A DNA stretch of 64,000 bases, from positions 37,193 to 101,192 of the forward strand of contig CALUQM010000004.1 of assembly GCA_944322925.1 (NCBI GenBank), read 5' to 3'. This DNA comes from an uncultured Bacteroidales bacterium (GTDB lineage Bacteria > Bacteroidota > Bacteroidia > Bacteroidales > UBA932). The notes below the pieces were generated by a model. It was not told the DNA's origin, did not search any database, and worked only from the letters and a program-made list of their open reading frames with translations. Positions 34,742 to 43,866 of this stretch are shown one piece after another; positions within the stretch are counted from its first letter, which is position 1, and the number at the start of each line of letters is the position of its first letter. Both the position numbers and the translations under genes were made by a program.

Positions 34742-36538
34742 ATGGACAAACCGATAATATACCAGATGCTTCCGCGGCTCTGGGGAAACGATTGCCAGAC
34801 GCCGGCAAGAAAAGGCTCTCTCGAAGACAACGGAACAGGAAAACTATCAGATATAGACAGCCCGACCCTTGAATATCTCAAATGGTTAGGCTGTACTCAT
34901 GTATGGTACACCGGTATCATAAGGCATTCCACCAAATCCGCTTCATGCGGCTGCATTCCGTCGAATCCTCAGTTCGTCAAGGGAGAAGCCGGATCTCCTT
35001 ACGCGATAGCCGATTACTTCGATGTCAATCCCTACCTCGCCGATGATCCGGACCGCAGGATCGAAGAATTCGAAGCCCTCGTGGAACGCACACATAAGGC
35101 TGGCATGAAAGTCATTCTCGACTTCATTCCGAATCATCTGTCGAGGGATTACGGCAGATTCACTGAAAACAGGGCGGGAATAGGAGTTTACGACGACACG
35201 TCTGTGCACTGGACACATGACAACGATTTTTTCTATTACCCCGGGCAGCCTCTCGTGCTTCCTGACGCGGACGCCTTTAAGAGCGAATGCCGTGCGCTTG
35301 AAGCCGGAGACTTCACCAGAGACTATTCGATAGTTCCCGTATGGCTCACTGAGCTTGCGAAGGAAAAATATTCCGCTTTTCCAGAGGCTGAATACAGAAG
35401 TTTTCTCGACGGATACCGGAATCTCCTGACACCTTTCGAGGAGTTTCCTGCCAAGGCTACCGGAAATTCATATACGGCAACGCCCGGGATCAATGACTGG
35501 TACGAGACTGTCAAGATCAATTATTGCGAGACACACAGCCCTGTCTGGGACAAGATGCTTTCCGTCCTGGAATTCTGGGCAGGGAAGGGAGTGGACGGCT
35601 TCCGCTGCGATATGGTGGAACTGGTCCCGCCTCAGTTCATGCAGTGGCTTATTTCCTGTGTAAAGTCTTCTCATCCGGACGTCATTTTCATTGCCGAGGT
35701 CTACAAGAAGGACCTGTATAAAAAGTATATAAGAGAAGTCGGCTTCGATTATCTTTATGACAAGTCCGGTCTTTACGATACTCTGCGCACTGTCGTGGAA
35801 GCCAATGTGAACAGCTATGGCATGCCTATCGAACTGTGGCAGTCCGCACGCGGGATTACGAGGAACTGGCAGTTTCTCAGCGACATCCAGCCATACATGC
35901 TCAACTTCCTCGAAAACCACGACGAACAGAGATTCGCTTCCGACTTTTTCGGCAAGTCCGCGGCAAATTCCATTGCCCCTCTTACGGTTTCGCTTTATCT
36001 CAACAGGGCCCCTTTCATGATATACTTCGGCCAGGAAATGGGGGAGAGGGGAATGGACGAAGAAGGGTTCAGCGGCAGGGACGGCAGGACATCAATTTTC
36101 GACTGGTGGAGCGTGGCCTCACTGAGGGCCCTGAAAAGAATCATCCATGAAGGACTGTACCTTTCGGACGTCCCCTGGCCGGAAGATCTTGCCGGATATG
36201 AGGGATTCTTCAGGAAGTTTTCCGGAATGATACGTTTTGCGGCATCGGACGATGCTGTCCGGAAAGGCATGACATACGATTTGTGCTATTGCAATATCAA
36301 TTCGCAGGGGTTCGACATCGACAGACATTTCGCCTTTCTGCGCGACCACGAGGATGAAACACTGCTCATTGTAGCCAATTTCTCCGAAAAGGAAGCCCGG
36401 ATGAAGCTCATGATACCTGCACATGCTTTCGAATGGCTTGAACTTCCGCCGACCGGGACCGTAAATCCTGATACTCCGATAGAAGTCACCGTGCCTCCGA
36501 TGTCGGGACGGGTAATTACCGTTTCAGAGCATTCCTGA
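34742..36538 (+). CDS. Cytoplasmic GH13 alpha-amylase family glycosidase
   Basis: A 598-residue GH13 enzyme without signal peptide, so it should act inside the cell on imported or stored alpha-glucans. The catalytic triad is visible: nucleophile D290 in DGFRCDMVE, acid/base E319 in IFIAEVYKK, and D394 in FLENHDEQRF. The (beta/alpha)8 barrel starts at MDKPIIYQMLPRLWG. A C-terminal beta domain (about 500-598) contains TLLIVANFSEKEARMKL. It could be an alpha-glucosidase or maltodextrin-acting enzyme; specificity is not resolved. The end overlaps the convergent nucleotidyltransferase gene by 23 bases. Confidence 0.9.
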   Translation: MDKPIIYQMLPRLWGNDCQTPARKGSLEDNGTGKLSDIDSPTLEYLKWLGCTHVWYTGIIRHSTKSASCGCIPSNPQFVKGEAGSPYAIADYFDVNPYLADDPDRRIEEFEALVERTHKAGMKVILDFIPNHLSRDYGRFTENRAGIGVYDDTSVHWTHDNDFFYYPGQPLVLPDADAFKSECRALEAGDFTRDYSIVPVWLTELAKEKYSAFPEAEYRSFLDGYRNLLTPFEEFPAKATGNSYTATPGINDWYETVKINYCETHSPVWDKMLSVLEFWAGKGVDGFRCDMVELVPPQFMQWLISCVKSSHPDVIFIAEVYKKDLYKKYIREVGFDYLYDKSGLYDTLRTVVEANVNSYGMPIELWQSARGITRNWQFLSDIQPYMLNFLENHDEQRFASDFFGKSAANSIAPLTVSLYLNRAPFMIYFGQEMGERGMDEEGFSGRDGRTSIFDWWSVASLRALKRIIHEGLYLSDVPWPEDLAGYEGFFRKFSGMIRFAASDDAVRKGMTYDLCYCNINSQGFDIDRHFAFLRDHEDETLLIVANFSEKEARMKLMIPAHAFEWLELPPTGTVNPDTPIEVTVPPMSGRVITVSEHS

Positions 36539-37655
36539 GTCCGATTCTCCACATTTTCATAAAATATGCGGAAGCCTGCCGGGGCGAGAATCTGACGCGC
36601 TGCAGGAAAACGACGAGATGGATGCCGAGGCTGCCGAGCTTGCGCAGCGGAAGCCAGCATTTCGAAAAGTCGGGCAGTTTCTTGTGTTTCCCGAAGTTCC
36701 CGTCTTTCAGAATCCTGTCGAGAAGCCTGAATGAAAGGGAAGTGTATGAGGGGTCGTAAAGCAGAGCCTTTTCTGCTGGCAGGTCGAGTACGTTGACGAG
36801 GAAGCAGACAAACAGTTTCCATTCCCTGTCGAGCCTGTATTTTTTCAGCATATCCGCGAATCCGGAGGAATCCGGTATTTCTCCGTACTTATCGATCAGG
36901 AGCGCAAGGTCGCACATCTGTCTTAACCCCAGTCCGCTCTCCATGAAATGGTGGAAGGCATGGGCAAAGACATAGAATAAGTTGAATTCAGCCTCAGGAA
37001 GCGTTACTTCTCTGTCATCTCCTTCCACAAGACGGACTTTTTCGCCTTCCGTGCCGAGCAGTTCCTTTTCTTCCCATTCCCTGTATTGCGCATCGAGTTT
37101 CCTGTCGGGGAACTGGAACGCTTCCCTGTGCAGTTCAAGAAGCAGGTTCCCGAAGCGGTAGCCGATATGTTTCGACGATTCAGGTACTTCATTGCGGATT
37201 TCCTTCCAGCTGCGGATTATTCCTGCTGCTTTTGCGAAGTTGTCCGGACCTACATACAGGTCGATGTCCCCGCATTGCCTGTGTTCCCTGTTTCTGTACA
37301 GAAGTGCGTTTCCCTGACCTTTCAGAAGTACCGACCGGATGCCCGAGGACGACAGTCTTCCGGAAATTTCGGTCGCGGCGGCATCGAGGGCCCTGTTATG
37401 GGCTTCCACCTTGTCTACGTATGCCAGAAGTGCCAGAAGTCCGGCACTTTCCGGTTTCCTGTCCCGGGGCAAGGTCATGATGCCGTCGTAAATGAGGGGA
37501 AGAACTGCCTGTGTGCGGGCAAGGTACATGATATGGTCCCAGTTCGGCTCGGCAGCAAAAGCCGTCAGATCTGCATTTTTTCCCCACAGCCCCGCATTCA
37601 GCAGCGACAGAAACTGATATTCGGCATTTTTGACGCCGATAGATTTCTTACCCAT
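36516..37655 (-). CDS. PF14907-type nucleotidyltransferase family protein
   Basis: About 379 residues. It contains RSVLLKGQGNALLYRN followed by QCGDIDLYVGPDNF, the G-S/N-like and D-x-D metal motifs of the 'uncharacterised nucleotidyltransferase' family often found beside capsule loci in Bacteroidales. C-terminal half is helical (LPEAEFNLFYVFAHAFHHFMESGLGLRQ). Function unknown. I prefer ATG 37655 (preceded by AAAGGAGGGT) to ATG 37679, because a -7-like box overlaps 37679-37686. Divergent from upxY, thus marking the left edge of the polysaccharide locus. Confidence 0.75.
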   Translation of the reverse strand: MGKKSIGVKNAEYQFLSLLNAGLWGKNADLTAFAAEPNWDHIMYLARTQAVLPLIYDGIMTLPRDRKPESAGLLALLAYVDKVEAHNRALDAAATEISGRLSSSGIRSVLLKGQGNALLYRNREHRQCGDIDLYVGPDNFAKAAGIIRSWKEIRNEVPESSKHIGYRFGNLLLELHREAFQFPDRKLDAQYREWEEKELLGTEGEKVRLVEGDDREVTLPEAEFNLFYVFAHAFHHFMESGLGLRQMCDLALLIDKYGEIPDSSGFADMLKKYRLDREWKLFVCFLVNVLDLPAEKALLYDPSYTSLSFRLLDRILKDGNFGKHKKLPDFSKCWLPLRKLGSLGIHLVVFLQRVRFSPRQASAYFMKMWRIGLRNALKR

Positions 37656-37678
37656 ACCCTCCTTTAGAAAAATTTGCA

Positions 37679-37711
37679 TAAATATACGATTAAAAGATTG
37701 AATAATGTCAA
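37679..37711 (-). promoter_or_regulatory. Possible promoter of the nucleotidyltransferase gene
   Basis: Minus strand TATATTTA (37679-37686, one mismatch to TAnnTTTG). A TTGACA lies 19 bases upstream (37706-37711), so it resembles either a Bacteroides or a sigma70-type promoter. Confidence 0.3.
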
Positions 37712-37727
37712 GAATTTCGTAAATTTG
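37697..37727 (+). promoter_or_regulatory. Promoter of the polysaccharide operon (before upxY)
   Basis: ATTG (37697-37700, one mismatch to TTTG), a 19-base spacer and TAAATTTG (37720-37727, perfect). The predicted start falls within a few bases of the upxY ATG at 37735, so the mRNA would be nearly leaderless. I see no flanking inverted repeats of the kind that invert Bacteroides capsule promoters. Confidence 0.55.
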
Positions 37728-37734
37728 TACTGAT

Positions 37735-38268
37735 ATGGCGATAATCGATCATCCTTGCTGGTACCCCTTGCGGGTAACCTATTCCAGAGAATTGAAAGTC
37801 AGAGATATTCTTAGGAATGAAGGTTATGAATGTTTTGTCCCGATGACAGTGAAAGACATCGTGGCGGATGGCAGGAAAAGCCGGACGTATGTCCCTGCCG
37901 TAAACAATCTGTGTTTTGTCCGCGCTGAAAGGCAGTCGCTCGATGAAGTGCTCGAAAGCAGGGGTATGAGACAATTCACGAGTTATATCTGGGACAGGCC
38001 GACAAGGGAACCGGTCGTGGTCAGGGACAAGGCGATGGAAGACTTCATCAGGGTGTCGCAGTCCAGGTTCGAGGATATCGTCTATCTGCATGACGTCGAT
38101 CCAAGGCTTCGCACCGGACAGAAAGTGAAAGTCCGAAGCGGCGTTTTTGCGGGCGTGGAAGGTACGGTAGTCAGGGTAAAACGCTCCCGGCGTGTTATGG
38201 TCGAGCTGCCCGGAATGCTGGCTGTCGCCACAGGTTATATCCCTCCTGACAATCTTGAGATTTTGTAG
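37735..38268 (+). CDS. UpxY-type NusG-like antiterminator
   Basis: A 177-residue NusG paralogue. The N-terminal NGN domain starts CWYPLRVTYSRELKVRDIL. The C-terminal KOW domain has KVRSGVFAGVEGTVVRVKRSRRVMVELPGML. In Bacteroides, UpxY proteins load on RNA polymerase at the 5' end of their own capsule operon and prevent early termination. As the first gene of the 24-kb plus-strand locus it very likely does the same here. No UpxZ-sized gene follows; instead there is a G8 tract and a 180-bp gap. Confidence 0.88.
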   Translation: MAIIDHPCWYPLRVTYSRELKVRDILRNEGYECFVPMTVKDIVADGRKSRTYVPAVNNLCFVRAERQSLDEVLESRGMRQFTSYIWDRPTREPVVVRDKAMEDFIRVSQSRFEDIVYLHDVDPRLRTGQKVKVRSGVFAGVEGTVVRVKRSRRVMVELPGMLAVATGYIPPDNLEIL

Positions 38269-38271
38269 GTC

Positions 38272-38279
38272 GGGGGGGG
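38272..38279 (+). repeat. Poly-G tract (G8) just after upxY
   Basis: Eight consecutive G three bases after the upxY stop, in the untranslated gap before the initiating transferase gene. Length change would not shift a gene frame here but could alter RNA folding or a nearby control element. One of five such tracts in the locus. Confidence 0.8.
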
Positions 38280-38450
38280 TAAATTTTATATGAAAATATG
38301 ATGCTTGGTTTTTGTCTGCTGCTGGATAGCGCGGAAGGAACATGCGATGACGTCGCGGCATATTTTACGGTACGCACAGAAGACTGTGTGACCCTTGTCG
38401 TGTCCTTGTGTCAGTAAAGAAAATTTTAGAACAGAGTAACCTTTGAAACT
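38280..38450 (+). other. Gap between upxY and the WecA-like gene: small hairpins, possible short ORF
   Basis: Contains a hairpin with a 7-bp stem (CGCACAG 38373-38379 / CTGTGTG 38384-38390, loop AAGA, one G-T pair), a smaller one (GCGA/TCGC, 38344-38356), and a 39-codon open frame 38298-38417 beginning MMLGFCLLLDSAEG. Neither the peptide nor the hairpins match anything I recognise. No T-run follows the hairpins, so they are not standard terminators. Confidence 0.3.
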
Positions 38451-39599
38451 ATGGATTTGGGAACATATCTGCCATTTCTGAATATGGCTTTCACCCTGAG
38501 CATAGTGCTTACGATGATAGCCATACCGCAAACAATCAGGATAGCCTTCCAGAAGCAGTTGTTCGACGTGCCGGACTACCGCAAGGTGCATACCGGTCAG
38601 GTGCCGCGTCTTGGTGGGGCGACATTTCTGCCGGGGATAATGATATCTTCGCTGATGTCCATTGCCATGCTGGTAGTGTCCGCCGATTCCTTTCTTCCCG
38701 AAAATATTTCATCGGAGATAATGCTCAGTGCCGCCGGCGCCCTTTTCCTGTATATGGCGGGGATTTCGGATGACCTTGTCGGCCTTTCCTACAAGGCAAA
38801 GTTTCCCATACAGATACTTGCAGCGGTCCTGATATGTATTTCGGGACTCTGGATCGATAATCTGCACGGACTTCTCGGCATACACCGTCTTCCTGCTATT
38901 ATAGGCATTCCGTTCTCGGTGATTTTCATCGTTCTGATAATCAATGCCATTAATCTTATCGACGGTATCGACGGCCTGGCATCCGGCCTGTGCATCGTCA
39001 GTCTTGCCGCCCTTACCCTGCTGTTCGTCAACCTCGATCTCGTGAGGTATTCCATCATAGGAGTAGCCTCTCTCGGAGTCCTCCTTCCGTTCTATATCTA
39101 CAATGTCTACGGGACTTCCGCATCCAGGACCAAGATCTTCATGGGAGACGCAGGATCCCTTACCATGGGGTATATCATAGCGGTATTCGTCATCAAGGCC
39201 GCAACCTATCCGGACAGGGCTCCGCTCCGCGACAACGAAGAGGGGGGGGCGGCAATCTTCGTTTATGCCCTGTCCATTCTGATAGTCCCGGTTCTGGATG
39301 TGGCGAGACTTTTCTGCCACAGGATTCTCCGAGGACGCAATCCCTTCACTCCGGACAGGTGCCACATACATCACAAGTTCATGGCCGTAGGTCTGACTAT
39401 CGGCCAGGCCCGTCATACCATTATCCTGATATCTCTCTTTTTCTGCATATCGAATATAATTCTGATCAAATATCTGAACATCAACATAATCGTGGCCGGT
39501 GACATTCTCCTATGGACCCTGATGCACGTGCTCCTTACGCACAGGATCAAGGTCCTTAAAGCCAGACATGCCGAGTCGGCCAACAACTATCTGGAATAA
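38451..39599 (+). CDS. WecA-like polyprenyl-phosphate glycosyl-1-phosphate transferase (contains G8 tract)
   Basis: A 382-residue inner-membrane enzyme of the MraY/WecA family with about 10-11 TM segments. It transfers a HexNAc-1-phosphate to undecaprenyl phosphate and so starts repeat-unit synthesis. Motifs: ISDDLVGL (metal-binding DD), [27 protein letters not shown], and [13 protein letters not shown]8 tract (39242-39249) encodes E264-G265-G266-A267 in the last third. It is in frame here, but loss or gain of one G would remove the HIHH motif and final TM segments. rfbA begins 1 base after its stop. Confidence 0.93.
   Translation: MDLGTYLPFLNMAFTLSIVLTMIAIPQTIRIAFQKQLFDVPDYRKVHTGQVPRLGGATFLPGIMISSLMSIAMLVVSADSFLPENISSEIMLSAAGALFLYMAGISDDLVGLSYKAKFPIQILAAVLICISGLWIDNLHGLLGIHRLPAIIGIPFSVIFIVLIINAINLIDGIDGLASGLCIVSLAALTLLFVNLDLVRYSIIGVASLGVLLPFYIYNVYGTSASRTKIFMGDAGSLTMGYIIAVFVIKAATYPDRAPLRDNEEGGAAIFVYALSILIVPVLDVARLFCHRILRGRNPFTPDRCHIHHKFMAVGLTIGQARHTIILISLFFCISNIILIKYLNINIIVAGDILLWTLMHVLLTHRIKVLKARHAESANNYLE
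39242..39249 (+). repeat. Poly-G tract (G8) inside the WecA-like gene
   Basis: The codons run GAG GGG GGG GCG and the current length keeps the frame open. Slippage by one base would truncate the protein after about residue 266. Confidence 0.85.
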
Positions 39600-39600
39600 A

Positions 39601-40503
39601 ATGAAAGGAATCGTACTTGCCGGCGGCTCAGGAACACGGCTGTATCCAATTACGAAAGGAGTCAGCAAACAGCTGCTTCCCGTTTTCGACAAACCGATGA
39701 TATATTATCCCCTGTCCGTCCTCATGACTGCCGACATCAGGGAAATCCTCATCATATCTACACCTTCCGATCTTCCCGGATTCCGGAGACTGCTCGGAGA
39801 CGGCAGCGACTTCGGGGTCAGATTCGAGTATGCCGAACAGCCTTCGCCGGACGGACTTGCGCAGGCTTTCATCATCGGAGCGGATTTCATCGGTGATGAT
39901 TCCGTCTGCCTCGTCCTCGGTGACAACATCTTCCACGGGACCGGCTTCGGGTCATTGCTGAAGGAGGCGGTGCAGTCTGCGGAGCAGGAGCAGAAGGCAA
40001 CCGTTTTCGGCTACTGGGTCAATGATCCGGAAAGGTACGGGGTGGCGGAATTCGATGCGGATGGGAACTGCCTTTCCATCGAAGAGAAACCATCATCCCC
40101 GAAATCGAACTACGCCGTGGTCGGTCTTTATTTCTATCCGAACAAGGTCGTGGAAGTGGCCCGGAACATCAGGCCTTCCGCCAGGGGCGAACTCGAAATC
40201 ACGGCCGTGAACCAGTGCTTCCTCAATGACCGCCGTCTGAAAGTCAGGACTCTCGAAAGAGGTTTCGCCTGGCTCGATACCGGGACGCACGATTCCCTGG
40301 CAGAGGCCAGCACCTATGTGGAAGTAATCGAGAAACGTCAGGGCCTGAAGATAGCCTGTCTTGAGGAAATAGCATTCAGCAAGGGCTGGATCAGCGCAGA
40401 AAAGATGAAGGAACTTGCCCGGCCGATGATAAGGAATCCGTACGGACAGTACCTTATGAAAGTTGTGGAAGAAAAGGACAGGTTTGCAGGACGCACCCTG
40501 TAA
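39601..40503 (+). CDS. rfbA: Glucose-1-phosphate thymidylyltransferase
   Basis: A 300-residue enzyme making dTDP-glucose from glucose-1-phosphate and dTTP. The nucleotide-binding signature is [18 protein letters not shown], followed by [28 protein letters not shown], and [19 protein letters not shown] 39601 matches family N-termini; an upstream in-frame ATG lies inside the preceding gene. First step of dTDP-deoxysugar synthesis; rfbD follows directly, but rfbB and rfbC are not in the window. Confidence 0.97.
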   Translation: MKGIVLAGGSGTRLYPITKGVSKQLLPVFDKPMIYYPLSVLMTADIREILIISTPSDLPGFRRLLGDGSDFGVRFEYAEQPSPDGLAQAFIIGADFIGDDSVCLVLGDNIFHGTGFGSLLKEAVQSAEQEQKATVFGYWVNDPERYGVAEFDADGNCLSIEEKPSSPKSNYAVVGLYFYPNKVVEVARNIRPSARGELEITAVNQCFLNDRRLKVRTLERGFAWLDTGTHDSLAEASTYVEVIEKRQGLKIACLEEIAFSKGWISAEKMKELARPMIRNPYGQYLMKVVEEKDRFAGRTL

Positions 40504-40521
40504 AGTCGGAGGCTGTTGAAA

Positions 40522-41424
40522 ATGAACATACTTGTTACAGGCGCTAACGGACAGCTCGGTATGGAACTTAGAAAAGTGACGGAAGGCAGCGCCGACAGAT
40601 ATATCTTCACGGATGTCAGCACCCGTCCCGACGTGCGGACGGAATACCTTGACATTACCGATGCCGAAGCCGCAAGGCGTTTCGTTGCGGAAAACGCCGT
40701 AGACATTATCGTGAACTGTGCGGCATACACCGATGTCGACAGGGCCGAAGACGACAGGGAGACCGCCGACCTGCTGAACCACAGGGCAGTGGAGATACTT
40801 GCCCGGACGATGAAGGCGGCAGGAGGCCTTCTCGTCCACATATCTACCGACTATGTTTTCGGCAGGGAACCGTACAACGTCCCGTGTACCGAAGACCGGC
40901 AGGGCACTCCGACAGGTGTCTACGGAGAAACCAAGCTGCTCGGTGAACGCTCCGTCATTTCATCCGGGTGCGACTATCTCATAATCCGCACCTCCTGGCT
41001 TTACAGCGAATACGGCAGGAATTTTCTCAAGACCATGCTCCGCCTGACATCCGAAAAACCCGAAATCAGGGTCGTCTTCGACCAGACCGGAACACCGACC
41101 TACGCCTTCGACCTTGCTTCCGCCATACACGGAATCATCGGAGCCAGGAAATACGAAGGCAGGACCGGTATCTACCATTATTCGAACGAAGGGGTCTGCA
41201 GCTGGTACGATTTCGCCAGGGCGATAGCGGAATACTCCGGCCACACATCCTGCGCCGTCCGCCCGTGCCACAGCAGCGAATACCCATCGAAAGTCATCCG
41301 CCCGAGCTATTCGGTCCTCGACAAGACGAAAATCAAGGAAACCTTCGCCCTGGAAATCCCATACTGGACCGACTCGCTGAAAAGGTGCCTGGGGAATATG
41401 GGGGAGATGAAGATGAATCGATGA
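40522..41424 (+). CDS. rfbD: dTDP-4-dehydrorhamnose reductase
   Basis: A 300-residue extended SDR enzyme making dTDP-L-rhamnose. NADPH-binding MNILVTGANGQLGMEL, CAAYTDVDRAEDD, ISTDYVFGR, and catalytic YGETK. Start at ATG 40522 (an in-frame TTG lies 6 bases before). It needs RfbB and RfbC upstream in the pathway, which must be encoded elsewhere. Located between rfbA and wecC. Confidence 0.95.
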   Translation: MNILVTGANGQLGMELRKVTEGSADRYIFTDVSTRPDVRTEYLDITDAEAARRFVAENAVDIIVNCAAYTDVDRAEDDRETADLLNHRAVEILARTMKAAGGLLVHISTDYVFGREPYNVPCTEDRQGTPTGVYGETKLLGERSVISSGCDYLIIRTSWLYSEYGRNFLKTMLRLTSEKPEIRVVFDQTGTPTYAFDLASAIHGIIGARKYEGRTGIYHYSNEGVCSWYDFARAIAEYSGHTSCAVRPCHSSEYPSKVIRPSYSVLDKTKIKETFALEIPYWTDSLKRCLGNMGEMKMNR

Positions 41425-41447
41425 AATTATAATAAAAAACAGATAAT

Positions 41448-42668
41448 ATGATCAATGTAATTGGACTTGGCTACATCGGGCTTCCTACTGCCCTGATGAT
41501 GGCCTCGCATGGAGTCGAAGTAGTCGGTACGGACTATAACAAGGAACTTGTAGCGACTTTGAATGCAGGAAAGACAACTTTCAAGGAAGACGGACTCGAC
41601 GAGCTGTTCAAGGCCGCCCTGTCCTCAGGAATCAGGTTTACTGACGAATACCAGAAAACAGACACCTACATAGTGTCGGTTCCTACTCCGTATGATAAAT
41701 TCTCGAAGAAGGTCGATGCCTGCTATGTCGTCGAGGCAGTAAAGGATGTTCTGAAAGTATGCCCGAAAGGCGCTACAATCGTCATAGAGTCTACCGTATC
41801 TCCTGGAACGATAGACAAATATGTACGGCCGGTAATCCGTGAAAAAGGGTTCAGGTTGGGAGAAGATATCCATCTTGTGCATGCTCCGGAAAGAATCATA
41901 CCTGGCAACATGGTTTACGAACTTCTTCACAACAACCGTACAATCGGCGCTGACAGCAGGGAAATCGGGGAAAAGGTAAAACAGTACTACGCTTCGTTCT
42001 GCCAGGGCGAAATCGTCGTCACCGACATCCGCACGGCAGAGATGACAAAGGTCGTGGAAAATACATTCCGTGCAGTGAACATAGCTTTTGCCAATGAACT
42101 GTGCAGGATCTGCCGGCACGACAACATGGATGTTTACGAGATCATCAGAATCTGCAACATGCACCCGAGGGTGAATATCCTCCAGCCTGGTCCGGGCGTA
42201 GGCGGCCACTGCATATCCGTGGATCCGTGGTTTCTTGTCGGCGACTATCCGAGCCTGGCCAAAGTGATAGACGAATCCATGAAGACCAATGACAGCCAGC
42301 CGGACTATGTGCTCAACAGGATCAACGAGATCATGAAGGAAAACCATATCACCGACAACCGCCGCGTCGGGCTATACGGCCTTACGTACAAGGAAAATGT
42401 CGACGACTGCAGGGAATCTCCGACACTACAGCTTCTCGAGTCTCAGGAAAGACATCTGGCGAGGCCGCTGAAAGTCTACGATCCGTTCATTACCAAGGAT
42501 ATAGTCGAAAACCAGTTCCATGATCTGGATACATTCCTGAACGACATCGATCTGGTGGTAATCATGGTAAAGCATGACGAAATAAGGCAGAAGATGGACA
42601 AACTTCAGGGCAAAATCATACTCGACTGCCACAATATCTGCAATCTGCCGGGAGTCTATCATCTTTAA
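41448..42668 (+). CDS. wecC: UDP-N-acetyl-D-mannosaminuronate dehydrogenase
   Basis: A 406-residue NAD-dependent enzyme oxidising UDP-ManNAc to UDP-ManNAcA in two steps. Rossmann motif MINVIGLGYIGLPTALMMA; HAPERIIPGNMVYEL; catalytic cysteine in GPGVGGHCISVDPWFL; C-terminal LTYKENVDDCRESPT. The adjacent wecB makes its substrate, so the pair provides a ManNAcA residue for the polysaccharide. Confidence 0.95.
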   Translation: MINVIGLGYIGLPTALMMASHGVEVVGTDYNKELVATLNAGKTTFKEDGLDELFKAALSSGIRFTDEYQKTDTYIVSVPTPYDKFSKKVDACYVVEAVKDVLKVCPKGATIVIESTVSPGTIDKYVRPVIREKGFRLGEDIHLVHAPERIIPGNMVYELLHNNRTIGADSREIGEKVKQYYASFCQGEIVVTDIRTAEMTKVVENTFRAVNIAFANELCRICRHDNMDVYEIIRICNMHPRVNILQPGPGVGGHCISVDPWFLVGDYPSLAKVIDESMKTNDSQPDYVLNRINEIMKENHITDNRRVGLYGLTYKENVDDCRESPTLQLLESQERHLARPLKVYDPFITKDIVENQFHDLDTFLNDIDLVVIMVKHDEIRQKMDKLQGKIILDCHNICNLPGVYHL

Positions 42669-42680
42669 CATGAACCGGTC

Positions 42681-43832
42681 ATGAAAAGAATAATGCTTGT
42701 TTTCGGGACCCGTCCCGAGGCTATCAAGATGGCTCCTCTGGTCAAGGAGTTCCAGAAACATCCGTCGGATTTCGAGACCGTCGTCTGTGTGACGGGCCAG
42801 CATCGCGAAATGCTCGACCAGGTCCTGCATATTTTCGATATCAGGCCGGATTATGACCTGAATATCATGAAACAGGGACAGGATCTGTACGATGTTACCG
42901 CGAGGGTACTTACAGGCATGCGTGATGTCCTGAAGGAAAACCGTCCGGACGTAGTGCTGGTACATGGAGACACGACAACCTCTACAGCAGCGGCACTGGC
43001 TGCCTTTTATCAGCAGATTCCTGTCGGACATGTGGAGGCAGGACTCCGCACGCACAATATCTACAGCCCGTGGCCGGAAGAAATGAACAGGCAGATAACA
43101 GGCAGGATAGCCTCATACGACTTTGCCCCGACACCTTTGAGCAAGTCAAACCTGCTTAAGGAAAATGTTTCCGAAGACAAGATCACCGTTACCGGCAATA
43201 CTGTAATCGATGCCTTGTACTGGGTAGTGGCCAGGATAAAGAACGACGGTCAGCTGGATTCGGAACTTGAATCAGTCCTGAAAACGGCCGGCTACGATGT
43301 CGGCAGACTTTCAGGGGGCAGAAAACTCGTTCTGATAACAGGCCACCGCAGGGAAAACTTCGGAGATGGCTTTATCAGCATGTGTACTGCCATAAAGGAT
43401 CTGACCGCAAAATATCCGGATGTGGATTTCGTATATCCGATGCATCTGAACCCCAATGTCCGCAAGCCCATCCACGAGGTGTTCGGAGAGAACCTGGACA
43501 ATCTCGGAAACATGTTCTTCATCGAACCCCTCGAATATCTGAGCTTCGTTTATCTGATGGAAAAATCAACCATAGTGCTGACCGACAGCGGCGGCATCCA
43601 GGAAGAAGCCCCCGGCCTCGGTAAACCTGTGCTGGTAATGCGCGACACGACGGAGCGGCCGGAAGCCCTCGATGCCGGTACTGTCAAACTGGTCGGTACG
43701 GATTATGACAAGATCCTCTCATCCGTGTCCGAACTTCTCGACGATCCCGGGGCCTACGAGAAAATGAGCAAGGCCGTCAATCCGTACGGCGACGGAAAGG
43801 CCTGCGGCAGGATAGTCGAGAGGCTGAGATGA
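42681..43832 (+). CDS. wecB: UDP-N-acetylglucosamine 2-epimerase (non-hydrolysing)
   Basis: A 383-residue GT-B-like enzyme converting UDP-GlcNAc to UDP-ManNAc. Blocks: [94 protein letters not shown]. 12 bases after wecC. Confidence 0.97.
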   Translation: MKRIMLVFGTRPEAIKMAPLVKEFQKHPSDFETVVCVTGQHREMLDQVLHIFDIRPDYDLNIMKQGQDLYDVTARVLTGMRDVLKENRPDVVLVHGDTTTSTAAALAAFYQQIPVGHVEAGLRTHNIYSPWPEEMNRQITGRIASYDFAPTPLSKSNLLKENVSEDKITVTGNTVIDALYWVVARIKNDGQLDSELESVLKTAGYDVGRLSGGRKLVLITGHRRENFGDGFISMCTAIKDLTAKYPDVDFVYPMHLNPNVRKPIHEVFGENLDNLGNMFFIEPLEYLSFVYLMEKSTIVLTDSGGIQEEAPGLGKPVLVMRDTTERPEALDAGTVKLVGTDYDKILSSVSELLDDPGAYEKMSKAVNPYGDGKACGRIVERLR

Positions 43833-43866
43833 AGAAGATACAATCAAGAGCAAATCAACCGATACT

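Noticed and set aside
38280-38287. Second promoter (TAAATTTT) with the G8 tract as variable spacer after upxY
   Set aside because: The nearest TTTG (38262-38265) gives a spacer of only 14 bases and the -7 box has a mismatch; too weak to call.
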